Below, piece after piece: positions 1-10,456 of a stretch of 64,000 nucleotides of DNA. The translations under genes were made by a program, and so were the position numbers. The stretch covers positions 86,335,838-86,399,837 of the forward strand of contig OY754339.1 in assembly GCA_963573305.1 (NCBI GenBank), in the 5' to 3' direction. The notes beneath the pieces are model-generated. The model saw only the letters and a program-made list of their open reading frames with translations. It did no database searches and was not told the origin of the DNA. Position 1 is the stretch's first letter. Each line of letters begins with the position of its first letter. The stretch is from Pyrrhosoma nymphula. Taxonomy: Eukaryota > Arthropoda > Insecta > Odonata > Coenagrionidae.

Positions 1-2181
1 GTACTCTTATTATTAGTATTTTTATTATTAGACATTGTTAACAGTGATTGAGGGCCCATTCCTTACTCTCCACTATTCTCTATTTTAGAGTAAGGTGCTT
101 TCTTTTCCTTCTATCCCCTCCACAATTTTAAGTCTTCAAAAAATTTCATTCAGACTCCCTTTTCCTTGCATCAACAATCTTCACTTCCTCTCACTCCCCT
201 CACCCCTTCCTCCCCCACACCCCACCAATACCTTTGAAACACCCATTCCTTTCCCACACCCAATAGTCCACCCCCCCCACCCCCACCGCCCCCCCACCCA
301 CCCCCCACCCCCTCTTCTCCATTATCGCATTTATACATTTGTCCCCCTCCTGATTCAAATGCAACCGTGTATTGCAAGTCCGTGTTTACCTTCAGTATGG
401 TGAAAAAGGCCACCTTGCAGCCGAAATATGAGTATGCAACACACACCCTCATCTTTTCCTTATTTATTGTGTCGTCCCTCTTTTAACTTTAGTGTTGTCT
501 ATTTTGTTGACTTTCCTATTTTTGAGTGAGTTTCCTCCCCGAAGTTGTGCCTGATTGTGTGAGTGTTTGTGAAGTGTGATTGCCCTGTGGGTGTCCCTGG
601 CGCAGAATCCCATTCCCTTAAAATGTCACAGAAAGTGTGATTGGTGTTCATAACTCTGGCATCCAAAACTTTCCCCTTTCAGTGAAGGATCCCACTGTGG
701 AGTTGAGTGCATGTGTCCAGTGGTTTGGTCGCTGGCAAGGAATCAACCTTCTCGCAAACCCCACAGACAGAATAATTGGTCATAATTTTAGTTTGTGGCA
801 TGTGCCTATTCTGACAATGTGGTGCAAAAACTTTTACGGCCATTGGAGTTTTTTTATCTTTTCTTTGCTGCGAACCTTGTCATTTATTTATTTTTTATGA
901 CATAATTCTCTTTACTGTAATATAATGAAATCATTGCTTTGGTCTATATTTCATCTCTTGTTCTTAGAACCTCTATACAGTAGAACATCGCTTATCTGGA
1001 ATTCGAAATAATGGAAGGTTTTCTAGAATTTTCACTGACCTTTATTTCTCATGTCACGCCACCAAAATGACAGCTATTTTGCCATTAAAAATGCCACCTT
1101 GATCACTGATTGGCTTAATGTCAACCCCATGGATTTCCTTCGCACTTCCCATGAAATCACACTTCCCATCCAAAGAAGAGCCTCTCATTAGGTAGATGAT
1201 TGTAGAGATCGTAGATGGTGATGACGCTACTGTCAACAACATTCGTCATCCAACTCCATTACCAGTCCTTGGAGACGGGAGGAAGTTTATATTGTCTCTG
1301 ACAATGTTTACAAGTTACAGGAAAAAAATGTGATTGTTAATTTCCAAAAATAGCTACTGTAATAAAGTTATTTGTTCTAGAATCCCAGAAACGAATGATG
1401 GAGATTGCACCTTAAGCTTGCTGCCGTGACAGTCTGTGATGAAAGTAAATAATTCTCCGATGGCAACAAAAAATTTGATGTGTGAAAACGTAGCTTTACC
1501 CTCTGCTCATAAATGCAGGTTTACGGCTGAGTTAAGAATGCATTTTCGTGTAAATAAGTGTATCTTATGAGCTGGGAAATGCAAAAAATTTCTAAAGATC
1601 AATGTCGTTTTTAAATTATATCATAAAATGATTACGATTCGCCTATTTTGATTATAAAACTTTTCCTACTACACATATATATAATAATATAAATGTTCAA
1701 AGTGTACTTTTCTCTTGACTTGGCTCCCCATCGATCATAGTATCTTATACGATGAATCACTTCAACTATTTCAGTCATTCTGCCTATTAAAAGGTAGAAT
1801 GTGTAAACACTGCCAATATCGTAATCCCAGAACACATTGAGTTGTGTACATTCCAGATTAGTGATCTTCTACTGTATTTATTTCTAATTACGCATACATT
1901 CAATTTATTTCTGCTCATGCTTTCACCCAAACATCTCAGCTACTTGTTAGAAAAAAAAATTTCAGTGAGTTTTTCATGCAAAGGTAGGCTTCCATGTCAC
2001 AACAAGATGCATAGTTGCAGATTCAACAGTATTATAAAAACTGCTTAAATATTCTGAAGTAGAGATTTACATAGTTCTCACCAAGATGTTTAGGGGGACA
2101 GTCACATTAGTAAGAAAATGTAATGTCTTTGCATGTCTTGATCCAAGTCTAGTTTCATAATGCATATATCTTTGATTGTAG
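1..2181. other. AT-rich region with one simple C-rich tract and one transposon end
   Basis: No credible exon is visible upstream of the acceptor at 2180-2181. Positions about 170-320 are pyrimidine- and C-rich; the Pro-rich and Gly-rich open frames there are low-complexity shadows. At 966-1015 a sequence beginning TACAGTAGAACATCGCTTAT looks like the 5' terminus of a Tigger/pogo-type element (TA followed by CAGTAGAA), but I found no matching opposite end. If 2182-2362 is an internal or terminal exon, this stretch is its upstream intron. Confidence 0.5.
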
Positions 2182-2362
2182 GGCTGAGATGGAAGGTATT
2201 CGCCAGGAGATCCTATCCCTCTCTCAGAGATACTCCTCCAAGTGCCTCGAGTGTGCGTCCCTGAGGGAACAGCTGCGAATTACTAGCGGTATGATGAGTG
2301 GAGAGATGGCCTTGGGGGGGAATTTGGCAGCTTTTGGTGAAGTGAGACCTGGGCATTCTTAG
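2182..2362 (+). CDS. Coding exon with a coiled-coil segment, possibly M-RIP/TRIOBP/outspread-like
   Basis: The exon follows a TTTGATTGTAG acceptor and opens with one base completing a codon (intron phase 2). It then reads about 59 codons to TAG at 2360-2362. The start AEMEGIRQEILSLSQRYSSK, followed by CLE and a charged helical stretch, has heptad-like spacing of Leu and Ile. The core LSxxYSxKCLExxxL resembles a coiled-coil segment I associate with myosin-phosphatase-Rho-interacting protein, TRIOBP and insect outspread; this assignment is from memory and unverified. Codon use and the absence of stops contrast with the flanking AT-rich DNA. An alternative donor (GAA|GTGAGA at 2341/2342) would make this an internal exon rather than the last one. 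No partner exon is recognisable in the window, so the gene lies mainly upstream or skips repeats. Being a coding exon is fairly likely; the family is tentative. Confidence 0.5.
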
Positions 2363-2410
2363 TTAAGGTAATTTTTTAGTAATTTTTATGTTAGTTATGG
2401 AATTAGGGGC

Positions 2411-2610
2411 ATGACTCATGATTGTTTAAAATCACATCTAAAGGATAGGAAACAAATGGTGGTTATTGATGGAGTAGGAGAGGACAACATTGTGAGGAGC
2501 TACCTATCTTCCACTGAGATCGTAAACGTTGGTGTGCCACAGGGTAGCATCCTTCGACCTCTCCTGTTTCTACTCTATGTTAATGATTTGCCAAATAGTG
2601 CTTTGAATTA
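2411..2610 (+). pseudogene. LINE reverse transcriptase, 5' part (interrupted)
   Basis: The frame contains GVPQGSILRPLLFLLYVNDL, the conserved RT block preceding the catalytic site in jockey/CR1-type non-LTR retrotransposons (usual form GVPQGSxLGPLLFLLYINDL). Upstream text (LKSHLKDRKQ...V...VGVPQGS) fits the same family. The frame is broken after SALNY by the insertion of a Tigger element at a TA dinucleotide, and the RT continues beyond it at 4178. A degenerate, non-functional copy. Confidence 0.85.
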
Positions 2611-4177
2611 CAGTAAAACCCCACTTTTACGTCCCCGGAATTTATTTTTCCCGTGATTTACAACATTTTCTCCCGGTCCCAAAAATATTTGCATCATTAT
2701 AATGTATTTTCATCCCGCTATTTACACTTTCAAATCCCGCCATTCACGACATTTGAAGGCAAGAAAGATGGCGGCTGGTGCACTTCAACTGGTGACTCTT
2801 TGAGTGTGATTAATGTTAAATATGGATAAAATACATGCTTAAACATGATATATGAATGCTGATTTATTTGGTTTCCTTTAAAAACACAATTATTCGTTTG
2901 ATGGTAGCACAATACATCGATAGCATTGCTGAAAAGTATTTATGCCGGATATTGGAATGCTTGCGATCGGGATTCTCATACTAAGGAGCCATACCAGGGA
3001 ATAGAATTCTTTTCCCTGGCCGTACTAGATGTTTAAACAGTACATTTAAATTTGTAGGGAATGCCATAAATATATTTAATTAGATGTTATTTGGCCAACT
3101 ACCGCTGTCATTGTGGCGAAAAGTTAAAACGTATGTTAACTCTTGTTCTCATGCTTCGGAGCGATCTTTTTCTTATTTCTCGTAACTCACGCACTAATGC
3201 CATTCATCTTGTGTTTTTAGGTTTTTAGTTAATTCACCTTTAGTTTTATTTAATGAGCAATTACTTACGGCAATCGTGAGGAAACGTATTTTAAAATGGC
3301 AAACAAGCGTGCGAGATAATCGTTATCATTTGAAGAAAAAATCAACATATTGCAAAGAGAATTGACTCTAATACGGGCACTCGCGTGTCCCTGACCGAAG
3401 AACTTGATATACCTGGTTCAACGTGGAACACAACTGTAAAAACCCGTAATTGTATAGAGAAAAGTGCTAAGGAATGCGGCCGTATTGGAAAAAGGCGCAA
3501 ATTCATTAAATACTCCAAGTATGATGAACTTGAAGAAATATTGAAGACATTGTTTCAATCTTCCCCCGAAATAATAAATTTTTAATGTGGACGAGACAGG
3601 TCTTTTTTTTAATAATGCCGTACACAAGACCCTATAGTCTTCAAAGGGGACCCTTGTCATGGGGCCAAGCTCAGCAAAAGTTGCCTTACTGTTTTATTAG
3701 GAGCTAATCGAGATGGAAGTGTGAGACTGAAGCCCTTTGTTTTTGAAAAGTCCAAAAATTCAGGTTGCTTTAAAAACATTAAGAAAGGCCTTGGCTACAA
3801 CCTATGCAGCCAACACAAAGGCTTGGATGACATAGACTATTGTTGAAGAAACAATTTATGCCCTTGATGCAAAGATAAATATATGTAGGTAGACACCACC
3901 TCAAATCAAGTAAGTTAAAATATGAGAATACTTTTATTTTTTGTTAACTTTTGTTTATTCATTTATTTATGTCTATTTGGTGACCCATCAAATATTAAAC
4001 ATCACCTGTTAATTTAAATAAAATTATTCAACATTAGGCTATGATTTTGCTTCTATTTCCTACAAATTATGATTTCCCTCGATTTACATTTTCCCGTGAT
4101 TTACACTTTTTCCCTTCATCCCCGTCAAAAGAAAAAGAAAAGAAAAGTTTTTACTGTGTAAAAGAAAGGTTTTACTG
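2611..4177 (+). mobile_element. Tigger/pogo-type DNA transposon, 1.57 kb, inserted in a LINE
   Basis: Terminal inverted repeats are CAGTAAAACCCCACTTTTAC at 2611 and its partner ending GGTTTTACTG at 4177. The outer 10 bases are perfect, and TA lies on both sides (2609-2610 and 4178-4179), as expected for Tc1/mariner-superfamily insertion. Subterminal repeats of the type CCCGTGATTTACA occur near both ends. Inside is a decayed transposase with CENP-B-type HTH and DDE-region text at 3296-3900. The target is the reverse transcriptase of a LINE, whose two halves lie immediately outside, so the order of events is clear: LINE first, Tigger second. Confidence 0.9.
3296..3900 (+). pseudogene. Tigger transposase remnant (CENP-B-type HTH plus DDE region)
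   Basis: From ATG 3296 the text reads MANKRAR, stop, then LSFEEKINILQR, the first helix-turn-helix of pogo/Tigger/CENP-B proteins. A frame-shifted continuation with SLTEELDIPGSTWNTTVK gives the recognition helix. From about 3578 comes FNVDETGLFF, matching the first catalytic Asp block of Tigger transposases (NxDETGLFY). It is followed by GAKLSKSCLTVLLGANRDGS and KPFVFEKSKNSGCFKNIK, the typical DDE-core wording. Several stops and at least two frameshifts are present, and the CENP-B second HTH and C-terminus are shortened. A dead copy. Confidence 0.85.
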
Positions 4178-4826
4178 TACAACATTTTTTGTAAGCAGAT
4201 AATACATCTGTAGCAATAAGTCACAAGGATCCTCAGCTGTTACAATCCAAGCTGGAAAGCTTGTTAAAATATCTGGAAAATTGGTTCAGAATAAACAAAT
4301 TATCCATCAACACACAAAAAACCAATTGAAAAAGTGTCTAGCACAAGGTTTTTAGGGTTACTAATTGACGAGTCTCTAAATTGGAAGGTCCATAATAATC
4401 AGTGATGTCTTAAACTTTCACAATGTGGATATATATTTAAGAAATCTTATGTACATTGTGGACTTAGAGGTGAGGAAAATGGCACATTTTGGTATCTTCC
4501 ACTCCCATCTAACATATGGTATTATTTTCTGGGAATCATCTTCTGGATTTCAAAAAGTATTTGTCATGCAAAAGAGAAGTATTATTGCAAAAATACCAGC
4601 TCGGCAATCTTGTAAACCTTATTTTAGAGAGTTGAAAATTCTAACCCTGCCATGTTTGTATATTTACTACCTATGTCTATGCATATATGAAGGATAACTG
4701 TGGTGAACTCACTACTAATTCTGAAATACATGGGCACAATACTGGGCAAAGATGGGACATGCATAAGTATTGTCACTCAACAGTATTATTTAATAAAGGT
4801 CCCTTCCATGTAGCCCTAAAGCTGGG
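4178..4826 (+). pseudogene. LINE reverse transcriptase, 3' part (downstream of the Tigger insertion)
   Basis: In one frame after the Tigger element: ADNTSVAISHKDPQLLQSKL, the post-catalytic region, with the usual FADDT altered to ADNT. Then a thumb-like LENWFRINKLSINTQKT, then FLGLLIDESLNW. The later segment 4425-4826 has HSHLTYGIIFWESSSGFQKV, LQKR-like and SCKPYFRELKILTLPCLYIY, then EIHGHNTGQRWDMH, the conserved C-terminal region of jockey-like RTs. Frame changes and stops show decay. With 2411-2610 it forms one 5'-truncated LINE copy. Confidence 0.85.
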
Positions 4827-6098
4827 TTCACATGGGGTGGAAAAGCTTGCAGAAACAGAAAAGCGGAAAGCCAATCACAGATCAGCGGCAAGTGAAGGTG
4901 CAGACCTTCGGCCAGCGGAATGGGCGAATTGAATTAAGGACGGAAAGCGATGCAGAAAGCTGAGTGCGGAGACAGAAAGCAGATGAGCGGAATAGAGGAA
5001 TGTGGAGGAAGGAATAGGAATGGGGAGGAAGGATGAGAAATTGGGAAGTGCATGCACAGGGAACGGCAAAAAAGGGAACGTAAACATGGTGGGTGTTTGC
5101 ATTATCATCTAAAAGCATTTACTGAAGAGAAATGCCTGATTCTGAAGCAATGTAGAGTAAAATAAATGAAAAAAACATTCAAGAATATATATCATTATCT
5201 GTAACACAATAGGTCTTTCGTATTTTCGGAACTAATTAATTGATTTACTTCTGTGTGAAATTACTCGACAGAGACAAAGTTAAAAGAGTAGAAGTGTGTG
5301 GTAATAAGTAGTTTAAGTTAAGGATGTATGAATGAAATTTATATTATAAGTTACATCACTAAAATTGCATATAATATGCAAAGAGTTTGTATGTACTGTA
5401 GAGTGTCGATAATCCGGATCAATTGTTACCGGACCCAGTCCGGCTTGTCAAAAAGTCCGAATTTTCGAACAGAACCATATGAAAGGCCGTTTGATGCCTT
5501 AAACATAAAGAAACTTAGCTAAAAACCATAAAAACAGTAATTCACTTTAGTACTGTAGTTAAATAGTTAAAGCAGATAAATAAACCTATTAATTTAACCA
5601 TAACCACCACATTGAAGCGGTTGACGACTCCGAGTCTCGCATCAACGCTTTTGACAGATGTGTACGTTGTATTTAATTCAACTTATTTTTCGCCGGATGT
5701 GAATCCGGATTATCGACGGTCTGGATTTTTGACGTCCGGATTATTGACGCTCTAATGTAAAAGACTTGGTTCTGAGATTTTGAATTCTTTTCCTGCAACC
5801 ACGTGGGATGTAGCAGTTCATTTGTTTTGACGTCACATTCCACGTGTGGAACGTGGAAAATATCAAAAAATTCCATCCGCCTGATCCGCCTGCCCTAGCT
5901 CTGCCCCATCGCATTCCGGCGACCTGTGATTGGCTATCCGCTTTACCGTACTCCGCTTTCCGCATCGTTTTCCATCTGTTGGAATCCAGCTGCAGTATTT
6001 AGCTCCGCCCCTTTTATCTCGGCCAACTCGTGATTGGCATTTTGCTTTTCCGTCTCCACGTTTCCGCGACATTTGCCGTCCATGTGAACCCCACTTAA
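4819..6098. mobile_element. Foldback DNA element with long imperfect inverted ends
   Basis: The left end AAGCTGGGTTCACATGGGG (4819) and the right end (CCATGTGAACCCCACTTAAG, to about 6098) are inverted copies. Inversion continues inward: the left side 4840-4990 has CGGAAAGC, CCAATCAC, GGCGAATTG-type words, matched as complements on the right (TGATTGGC, GCTTTCCG) at 5930-6060. The centre (5110-5860) is unrelated AT-rich DNA and contains a separate MITE at 5401-5752. No transposase is visible. I cannot assign the superfamily; ends starting TGGGTTCACA are seen in several non-autonomous DNA families. The exact boundaries and target duplication are unclear. Confidence 0.65.
5401..5752. mobile_element. 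352-bp MITE, TA target site, GAGTGTCGATAATCCGG termini
   Basis: Left terminus GAGTGTCGATAATCCGGATC (5401-5420) and right terminus CGTCCGGATTATTGACGCTC (5733-5752) are inverted repeats with about 17 of 20 matches, flanked by TA at 5399-5400 and 5753-5754. Inner copies of CCGGATTATCGAC and AGTCCGAATTTTCG are subterminal repeats. There is no coding capacity. TA duplication and subterminal repeats suit a Tc1/mariner or pogo derivative. A related terminus occurs at 38050-38075. Confidence 0.85.
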
Positions 6099-7082
6099 GA
6101 GTCCACAATTATGTTTGCCATCTATATATATTTGCCAATATATATTTGCCATCTGGCTTAAAAAATTCCCCCCCCCCCCCCAGGGAATCTTCTAAAAGAA
6201 AAATGAAATATTCCTTGTAAGAAAAGGTATACTATAACATACAGGACTATTTCGAAGAGTCTTTTGGACCTGAATTCACCAACTACGTTCTTCCTGTATT
6301 TTTATATGAATTTATGTGACTTTCCCTATATTTTATTGTAAAATATCTGACCAATCATTTTCAAAGAGAAAACTACATTGGGCATTCAAATGGTGGTAAC
6401 GTGTATACTCTGCATAATTTGAAAATAACATAAAACGTGATTTAAAAACTCAAAAAAATCAAAGAAAATGTACTAACTCCAGCAAAATATAAATTCAAAT
6501 ATACCTGCAACAAATCCTTGGTAAATTGGCAATGCAGTGTTATTGGTGCCATGTGTATCCCATTTGATTCTTTTAGCATTTTCAAATTTGAAGGTAATTT
6601 CCTTTTAAATTATTTGCAGGTTTTGAGAAAAGGGTTTAAGATTTCTTCAAGAAGTAAATTTCACTCTTCTACTGCCCTGTTTAAAGAAGAGTACTTTGCT
6701 GCATCTGTTCCAGTTTATGTCCTAATTTTTAAAATTATGATAATTTTTCCCAATTCTGGTTTGTTTGTAAAGCATGTCGCTTAAATCCTCCCACCCTTTG
6801 GCCTGGGTAAATGCCTTTTAAAGATTCGTTAGCCTATTATATTTCCTTCTATCATCCAGGCTATCCCAGCCCAGGCTTTTTAACGTCGCCATCACACTGT
6901 CATCTTTCATGTACCTACCTTATGCAAAACAGGCAGCTTTCCTCTGCACCTTTTCCACTTGTTTCACTAATCCTGTCTCGTGTGGGTCCTACACACGTTG
7001 CAAATTCTAATGTTGGTCACACTGTTGTTTCGTATGCCAGTTCTTTCACTTTCTGTGATGTATATTGTAAATCATATGACTA
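6099..7082. other. Non-coding stretch, nothing recognised
   Basis: AT-rich DNA with a poly-C run at 6168-6181. ORFs here (for example 6518-6784 and 6811-7122) show no recognisable protein, no splice context and AT-driven composition. I see no further feature until the TIR at 7083. Confidence 0.5.
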
Positions 7083-7488
7083 CAGTAGAAACTCAAAAAT
7101 ACGAGAAATTACGAAATTTTGATTTTATGAAGAAAAATCTTCGGTCCCGACCAAAAGGGTATCTAAGTGTATGTAACAGTATGCGATATTACGAAATAAC
7201 GAAGTTTTGAAATTACGAACCTCGAGTCTTGGTCCCAACGTGAAAAAATTATTCGTTTATACGAATAGTCACGGGTCACAGCAACGTTTTTAGGTTCTCC
7301 TTGTCAGAGTAAGACATCTAATTAATCGTCGTCGCCGAATACATTATGCACTGAATGTGAATTACCTGAACGAAACTCATTTTTAAATGCTACAATAGTA
7401 AAGGTGTGGTTTCGCTGGGGCGTCCCACATCCAGCAATCAGAAGTCACTGCCATACTCATCCAATGTTTATCACATGGGCTCGGTTTC

Positions 7489-7760
7489 ACTGACAAGGAG
7501 ACATTGCATGACTGATGTTCGGGATCCAAATGACGCAATTATTTTCTGAAACTGTAGAGAAAATGAGGGAAAAGTGTCACGGCTTTCTTCCATTTGGGCC
7601 TGAGTTCGAGAGAAAAACTCAACTAAAGAATTTCCCTCTGTATTAATCCTTTACCAAGCAAACATCTACTAACAGAAGCCGTGGCCGAGCGATTAGAGGC
7701 GCTGGACCTGTAATCCCCGTAATGTGGCACGGGTTCGAATCCCAGTCCGGTCTATTTTTT
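7489..7760 (+). repeat. Dispersed repeat unit with tRNA-like 3' part (copy 1)
   Basis: About 270 bases beginning GACAAGGAGACATTGC and including CAATTATTTTCTGAAACT and CACGGCTTTCTTCCATTTGG are repeated at 63716-63986 with moderate divergence. Both copies end with the same tRNA-like block followed by a T-run (7756 onward, a possible Pol III terminator). The upstream conserved portion is therefore part of the mobile unit, not just a tRNA gene and its flank. Confidence 0.75.
7676..7755 (+). pseudogene. tRNA-like sequence (Ser/Leu-type), not a functional tRNA
   Basis: GTGGCCGAGCGATTAGAGGC matches a Pol III A box and D arm of Ser/Leu tRNAs. GGGTTCGAATCCC is a perfect B box. A long variable region fits the Ser/Leu class, and a T-run follows. 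The acceptor stem and the outer T stem do not pair properly, and the same block recurs inside a longer repeat at 63.9 kb, so it is better read as a tRNA-derived SINE part than a working tRNA gene. Confidence 0.6.
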
Positions 7761-8904
7761 TTTCTTTCTTATATTTTACGGAGTCACTGTACATTGCCCA
7801 ATCCCATACATTTATGGCAGTAACAACAATGTTTTTAATTTTCAGCCAATTTTCTGGATTTTCAATCAACCCCCTTGGGAGAATTTCGAAGCTAATTTCG
7901 GGATTCTTCTTTGGCCGAAAAGAGGCTTCACATGCCGACAGGTCTAATATGTTCAGATTTTGAAAATACAAAGATACTTCCGTGAATAGGATGAGCGTCG
8001 AATGGTCGTGCCTCTTTCTCAAGGCGGTAAACAATGAACAGATTATTACTTTTTAATATGCAAGATGCATGCACTCCAAATTTCCCAGGAACTGCGTTCG
8101 AATAATGACATTTGTGACTCAATTTTTCGTTCAATAGTGAACATGATATCAGTAGAAAAGAGATCGTAACTGTTTCCGAGGTTATGTAAAAAATAGTTAC
8201 TATGACCTTTCTAGTAATATGTAGTAATAATCCGTTCATTGCTTGGTATGCATATGATTTCGTTGGGGCTTGGATGTAGGTTGATTTTTCCGATTTTCGG
8301 GATTTCTGCCATGAAAAGCTTGAATGTCACGGTGGAAATCCCGAAAATCAGAATAATCAAACTCCGAAAAATTAGTTGTGTTCAATTGTGTGCACCCTGT
8401 GGGCATGAATGCACATTCAAATATACTTTTTTGAATTATAACTTCGTAAATGATGACGTTACAAGAGTACATCTTAATTTTAGGAAACAAAAAACGAACT
8501 TTCTCGCCATGTTTTTGAAAGATACTCGTTCGTACAAAATTTGATATTATGAAGTGCCGATTTTTCTGGTCCCATCGACTTTGTAATTTCGAGTTTCTAT
8601 TGTATTTGCCAAAATAATGAAGGAAAGCAGAAAGAATTAGAAATCCAAATGTTTGCCCCGAATCACTGACGAGTCATGGTTCTCAGCTTTGTTTATGCTT
8701 TTCCCATCTACTCTTGTCCCATCTCCCCTAACTCGAATGTGAATCACGAGGTAAGGAAGGCTGAAGATATGGGGACTATCGATTTTGAATAAAAAACTTT
8801 TTTATTCAAAATGGATTTCTATCACTTCCACGAAGTCAAGCGTGAAACAATCAATTTTATATAGGGACGACGACTTGGTGGTGTCTGTCTGGCACTGCTG
8901 TCCG

Positions 8905-9289
8905 ACCCTAACAAGTTAGTTGTCGTGTGGTAATTTTCCATGGGGCATGGATGGAGATTCTTCCAATTTTCGGGATTTCTGCGGCGAAAAGCTGGAACGA
9001 CGCAGTGGAAATCCCAAAAATTGGAAGAGTCAAACTCCTACAAATTAGTTGTGTTGAACTGTGTGCACCCTGTGGGCTTTGTGGGTTGTGAATACACATT
9101 TAAATATACCTTTATGAATTATAACTTCGTAAATCATGCAAGTACACCGCGAGAATACATCTTAATTTAAAGAAACAAAAAAGAGCTTCATTGCGATGTT
9201 TTTGAAAGATGCTCGTTCATACGAAATTTGATATTATGAAGTTCCGATTTTTCCGGTCCCATTGACTTAGTAATTTCGAGTTTCTACTG
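8905..9289. mobile_element. Second right-end copy of the CAGTAGAAACTC family
   Basis: This block repeats 8236-8602: the same order of a hairpin (CCAATTTTCGGGATTTCTGC opposed by GGAAATCCCAAAAATTGG), TTAGTTGTGTTGAACTGTGT, CACCCTGTGGGC and the terminus GAGTTTCTACTG (9278-9289) followed by TA. No left terminus is seen between 8603 and 9278, so it is a 5'-truncated copy or a duplication of the right end. Confidence 0.75.
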
Positions 9290-9387
9290 TATAACATGAA
9301 ACATGGAATACTTAGCATATTGATATGTGTCAATATAAAAAATCCTTTCCTTCTTAGGTTACATTTTCTTGTTATTTTCTTTTCAGT

Positions 9388-9550
9388 GCTTAAATTGGGG
9401 ATGAGCAAGAGTTAAATGAAGCATTCATTAGAGAAAATGCTGCTGTAGTTAAAGGCGGCATCATCAAGACCATTATTTAAGTCAGCATCGTGGCGTCTAC
9501 GTGAAGCACTTTTGAGGGAAGTGGAGCTTGGCGATGACGATGGGTTGTAA
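9388..9550 (+). pseudogene. Short decayed coding remnant after a strong splice-acceptor-like tract
   Basis: A pyrimidine-rich TTCTTGTTATTTTCTTTTCAG precedes 9388. Two adjoining open pieces in different frames follow: DEQELNEAFIRENAAVVKGG (9402-9461), then KSASWRLREALLREVELGDD and a stop near 9549. The amino-acid composition looks protein-like, but one frameshift is needed to join them. I do not recognise the product. It could be a dead exon or a transposase C-terminus. Confidence 0.3.
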
Positions 9551-9939
9551 ATAAGCATACTGTATTATTTTGAAGGAGTGGCCTCATATACACTACTTTA
9601 AGCATCATGTATTATTGTAATTTCTTTGGTGGTAAAGAGGGATATTTGTTCACCCCAGAAATCAACAGAATTCACGGAAAACTTCTTTGCACCTTGAATT
9701 GTTTCTGTATTGTTATTATTATAGGATACAGAAGTCCATTATAGCCATAGGTGTATTTCCTCATTCAAATTGTTCATATTTTCATGTGCCAGCCATTTTT
9801 GCTGTAATGGTAAAATTGATAGCTTTATATTGTAGTAGAAGAGGTCATAAATTGCAACCTTTGCAATATCCAAGTCCAAAATTATGGTCACCGTAATAAC
9901 TTCAAGCACCACATTATATCTCTTCCAATTTATCCATGC

Positions 9940-10443
9940 CTAGAGATGGCCCACTTTGAAAATTACCTCTGTAATTTTTGTAAATTACCACGGTATTTTT
10001 CGTAATTTACCGCATCCCTTGTAAATTACCGTAATTTTCTAGGTAATTCACTTATGTTTGAGATAATATTTCATACAAATAAATTCCCAACATGTTCTTT
10101 TAAGCCAAGTTCACATTTCCTACGTTTTTAATAATAAATTGAGGAATGTTCAACTCATTTTTGGAATATTTTACTTAAATTATAACATTATAAGATTTAA
10201 GCTTTAGAATATTCTTCTTGAAAATTTCTCATACTTTGACAAAAGAAAGCCAGATTGCGTGTTGCTGTCGTAGTTCTTTTTACAATTTTTAAAAATGTCT
10301 AATAGATTAATGTTGTATTAGGTATGGTTTATACATGGTTATTCCCTTCCTATTGCTATTGGCTTTACTATTTATCCATACATTTGCTCTTTAATACTTT
10401 AAACTAAAAAATACAGGAAAATTATGGTAATTTTCCCATCTCA
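9940..10443. mobile_element. hAT-like MITE, about 504 bp
   Basis: Left end CTAGAGATGGCCC and right end CCCATCTCA are short inverted termini. They are flanked by an 8-base direct repeat ATCCATG(C/T) at 9932-9939 and 10444-10451 (7 of 8 identical), as expected for hAT insertions. The left 90 bases carry several copies of GTAATTTACC/GGTAATTTT, and GGTAATTTTCC occurs at the right end; these are subterminal repeats typical of hAT transposase binding. No coding region. Confidence 0.75.
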
Positions 10444-10456
10444 ATCCATGTCAACA

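Larger units (their letters stand above)
7083..8602. mobile_element. Non-autonomous Tigger-like element (CAGTAGAAACTC family), 1.52 kb
   Basis: CAGTAGAAACTC at 7083-7094 and its inverted partner GAGTTTCTATTG at 8591-8602 are flanked by TA on both sides. Subterminal AATTACGAAATT-type repeats and the phrase GGTCCC(G/A)ACCAAAAG recur, and the same opening occurs at 43606. No transposase is recognisable. The body contains a tRNA-like segment at 7676-7755 and, near the right end, a hairpin-forming stretch around 8285-8355 (TTTTCGGGATTTCTGCC opposed by GGTGGAAATCCCGAAAA). Confidence 0.8.

Noticed and set aside
95..452. Pro-rich and Gly-rich open frames on both strands
   Set aside because: They translate a C-rich simple-sequence tract; no splice or start context.
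6811..7210. ORFs near 6.8-7.2 kb as exons
   Set aside because: They run into the TIR of the 7083 element and show no splice sites or family resemblance.
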